Assembly (NCBI GenBank): GCA_023212725.1
Contig: JALBYF010000021.1
Location: 62,001 to 126,000, forward strand
Reading direction: 5' to 3'
Source of the DNA: Tranzscheliella williamsii
Lineage: Eukaryota; Basidiomycota; Ustilaginomycetes; Ustilaginales; Ustilaginaceae
DNA length: 64,000 nt
Shown: piece by piece, positions 62,948-64,000 of the stretch
How the letters are laid out: every line of letters begins with the position of its first letter
How positions within the stretch are numbered: the stretch's first letter is position 1
The notes under the pieces: generated by a model
What the model saw: only the letters and a program-made list of their open reading frames with translations
Database searches by the model: none
What the model was told of the DNA's origin: nothing
Program-made: the position numbers and the translations under genes

Positions 62948-64000
62948 ATGAGTCCGATTGCTCAGCCAGCAGCTAGTGGCTCCGTTGCCAATGCAGGCAA
63001 GCACGAGGAGCGCGCGTTCACCATCTTGTCGCCCAGTCTCAGCCAGCTTGTCGACGATCGATTCGATGAGGAACAATATGATCAGGCCGTTGACCTTCTG
63101 GACCAGCTTAGCATAGAAGCTGTGCTGCCGGACCGACAACTCATCGAGAAGCTCGTGGCTCTGAGCCTCTGCTCGCTGTCGTTCAGTCAGGTAGCTTCCA
63201 CCTCCCGGTGGACGCTAGACAACCCGCTGCGAGGTATAGCCTCTCCATGGAGTGTTCAGGCCAACGGCGGTAGGCCAGATGACAGCGTTCTGCAGATGGC
63301 TGCCAAGACATCCGAGCGGCCATCACCACACGCAGTCCTCAAGGCTAGCTCTCTGCTGTTGCATTACTCCGACTCGGCCACCACAACAGCGTCTGCCGTC
63401 GACGCCGATGCACGCGTTCGGGCTGCTGCACTGTCACGCCATATACTTCAATGCTTTCCATCGCACCGCAATCTCCATCTCGCTCGCGGCCAGTCGTCGT
63501 CACGCCCACGAAGCAGCTCGCATCGGTCCGGCAATGACGACGCTGATGATTCTGTCGGGTCCAACTCCATTCATCAGTGGGTGCAGCAACGACTTTCGAC
63601 TGCTGAGGATGTCTGGGACCTACTTGCCGGGGGGAGTCTGTCTACAGCAGAGCTGGACCCGAAGAGCCTCGAGCACGCAGGCGAATTTTGGATGGGGGTT
63701 GCCGAGAAGAAGCGCTTCCAGAAGCAATTATGCTCCGCGGAGAGCGGTCGCCAGCAGCTGGAAGAGAAGCTGCTCGAACTGCAGAGGCGGAAGCAAGGTG
63801 ATGCAGACGAACAACAGTCATCCGCCTCAGAGGACGCAAGCTCGTCTGACGAGTCCATCGGAAGACTCAAGATGCCGAAACGTGGCGCCAGAGCCAACAG
63901 GCCCGTCACGAACAAAAGGACTGGCAAGGTGCCCAAGTCGAGGTCGGCGAAAAAACCCCGCGTCGACGGTTCACCCGACCGCAAAGCCACGGAAGTAGAA
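62948..64000 (+). CDS. Unidentified protein, partial (C-terminus outside window)
   Basis: The plus strand is open from an ATG at 62948 to the window edge (351 codons, no stop). The start is MSPIAQPAASGSVANAG. Residues 25-75 are predicted helical with many Asp/Glu/Leu (LSPSLSQLVDDRFDEEQYDQ). Two central segments look folded (LSRHILQCFPSH, WVQQRLSTAEDVWDLLAGG). The region near 265-305 is a charged helix followed by an acidic Ser tract. The end is Lys/Arg-rich (MPKRGARANRPVTNKR), like a nuclear localisation or DNA-contact segment. I do not recognise the family. The continuous frame and the orderly divergent position next to NSL1 support a real gene. An intron may also lie within the visible part. 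Confidence 0.7.
   Translation, partial: MSPIAQPAASGSVANAGKHEERAFTILSPSLSQLVDDRFDEEQYDQAVDLLDQLSIEAVLPDRQLIEKLVALSLCSLSFSQVASTSRWTLDNPLRGIASPWSVQANGGRPDDSVLQMAAKTSERPSPHAVLKASSLLLHYSDSATTTASAVDADARVRAAALSRHILQCFPSHRNLHLARGQSSSRPRSSSHRSGNDDADDSVGSNSIHQWVQQRLSTAEDVWDLLAGGSLSTAELDPKSLEHAGEFWMGVAEKKRFQKQLCSAESGRQQLEEKLLELQRRKQGDADEQQSSASEDASSSDESIGRLKMPKRGARANRPVTNKRTGKVPKSRSAKKPRVDGSPDRKATEVE

Overview
This is a 64 kb stretch of nuclear DNA from a fungus, most likely a basidiomycete of the Ustilaginomycotina (smut fungi and their yeast-like relatives). Supporting points are the GC-rich coding sequence, genes packed about every 2-3 kb, mostly short GT-AG introns (about 70-100 bp) with CTGAC/CTAAT-type branch sites, several long intronless genes, and one isolated 5S rRNA gene rather than an rDNA array. 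The species assignment is inference from gene style only. No transposon, virus, CRISPR array or plasmid feature was seen.

Layout. 0-3.2 kb: RNA polymerase III subunit RPC25 (cut by the left edge), divergent from SAM50. 3.4-8.7 kb: proteasome RPN1, divergent from the zinc transporter ZRC1. 9.2-13.3 kb: mitochondrial dynamin MGM1, divergent from dUTPase. 14.3-16 kb: an MFS transporter. 18.2-21 kb: mitochondrial aconitase. 22.6-25.8 kb: a divergent ribosomal protein pair, RPS29 (uS14) and RPL4 (uL4). 26.4-31.2 kb: UDP-GlcNAc pyrophosphorylase and a bZIP factor. 33.7-37.6 kb: a PDCD2/Tsr4-type protein, divergent from the cornichon ERV14. 38.1-44.2 kb: a divergent pair matching the lam (lactam utilisation) locus. 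It comprises a biotin-dependent, urea-carboxylase-like lamA and a LamB/YcsF-family lamB. 45.6-49.4 kb: PP2A regulatory subunit RTS1 and a small cysteine-rich secreted protein. 49.7-56.4 kb: a RecQ/Sgs1 helicase, divergent from an AT-hook coiled-coil protein. 56.6-59.2 kb: SDH assembly factor 4 and a second polytopic membrane protein. 61.3 kb: 5S rRNA. 61.6-64 kb: kinetochore NSL1/Mis14, divergent from an unidentified protein cut by the right edge.

Most of the window is conserved housekeeping sequence with a striking number of divergent gene pairs. Several genes were rebuilt here by splicing, because no single open frame shows them: dUTPase, aconitase, RPS29, RPL4, PDCD2, ERV14, lamA, lamB, RTS1, the secreted protein and NSL1. 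In each rebuilt model the joined exon lengths are a multiple of three and the joins restore family motifs.

The most notable unit is the lam locus. It holds all parts of a bacterial PxpABC (5-oxoprolinase/lactamase) system plus biotin carboxylase and biotin carrier domains, in two divergent genes. The shared promoter carries several GATA-factor core sites. Other items worth a look are a 12-nt microexon in lamB, a 9-nt last exon in RPS29, a 69-nt in-frame intron in the SDH assembly factor, the cysteine-rich secreted protein, and a structured hairpin near 36.45 kb.
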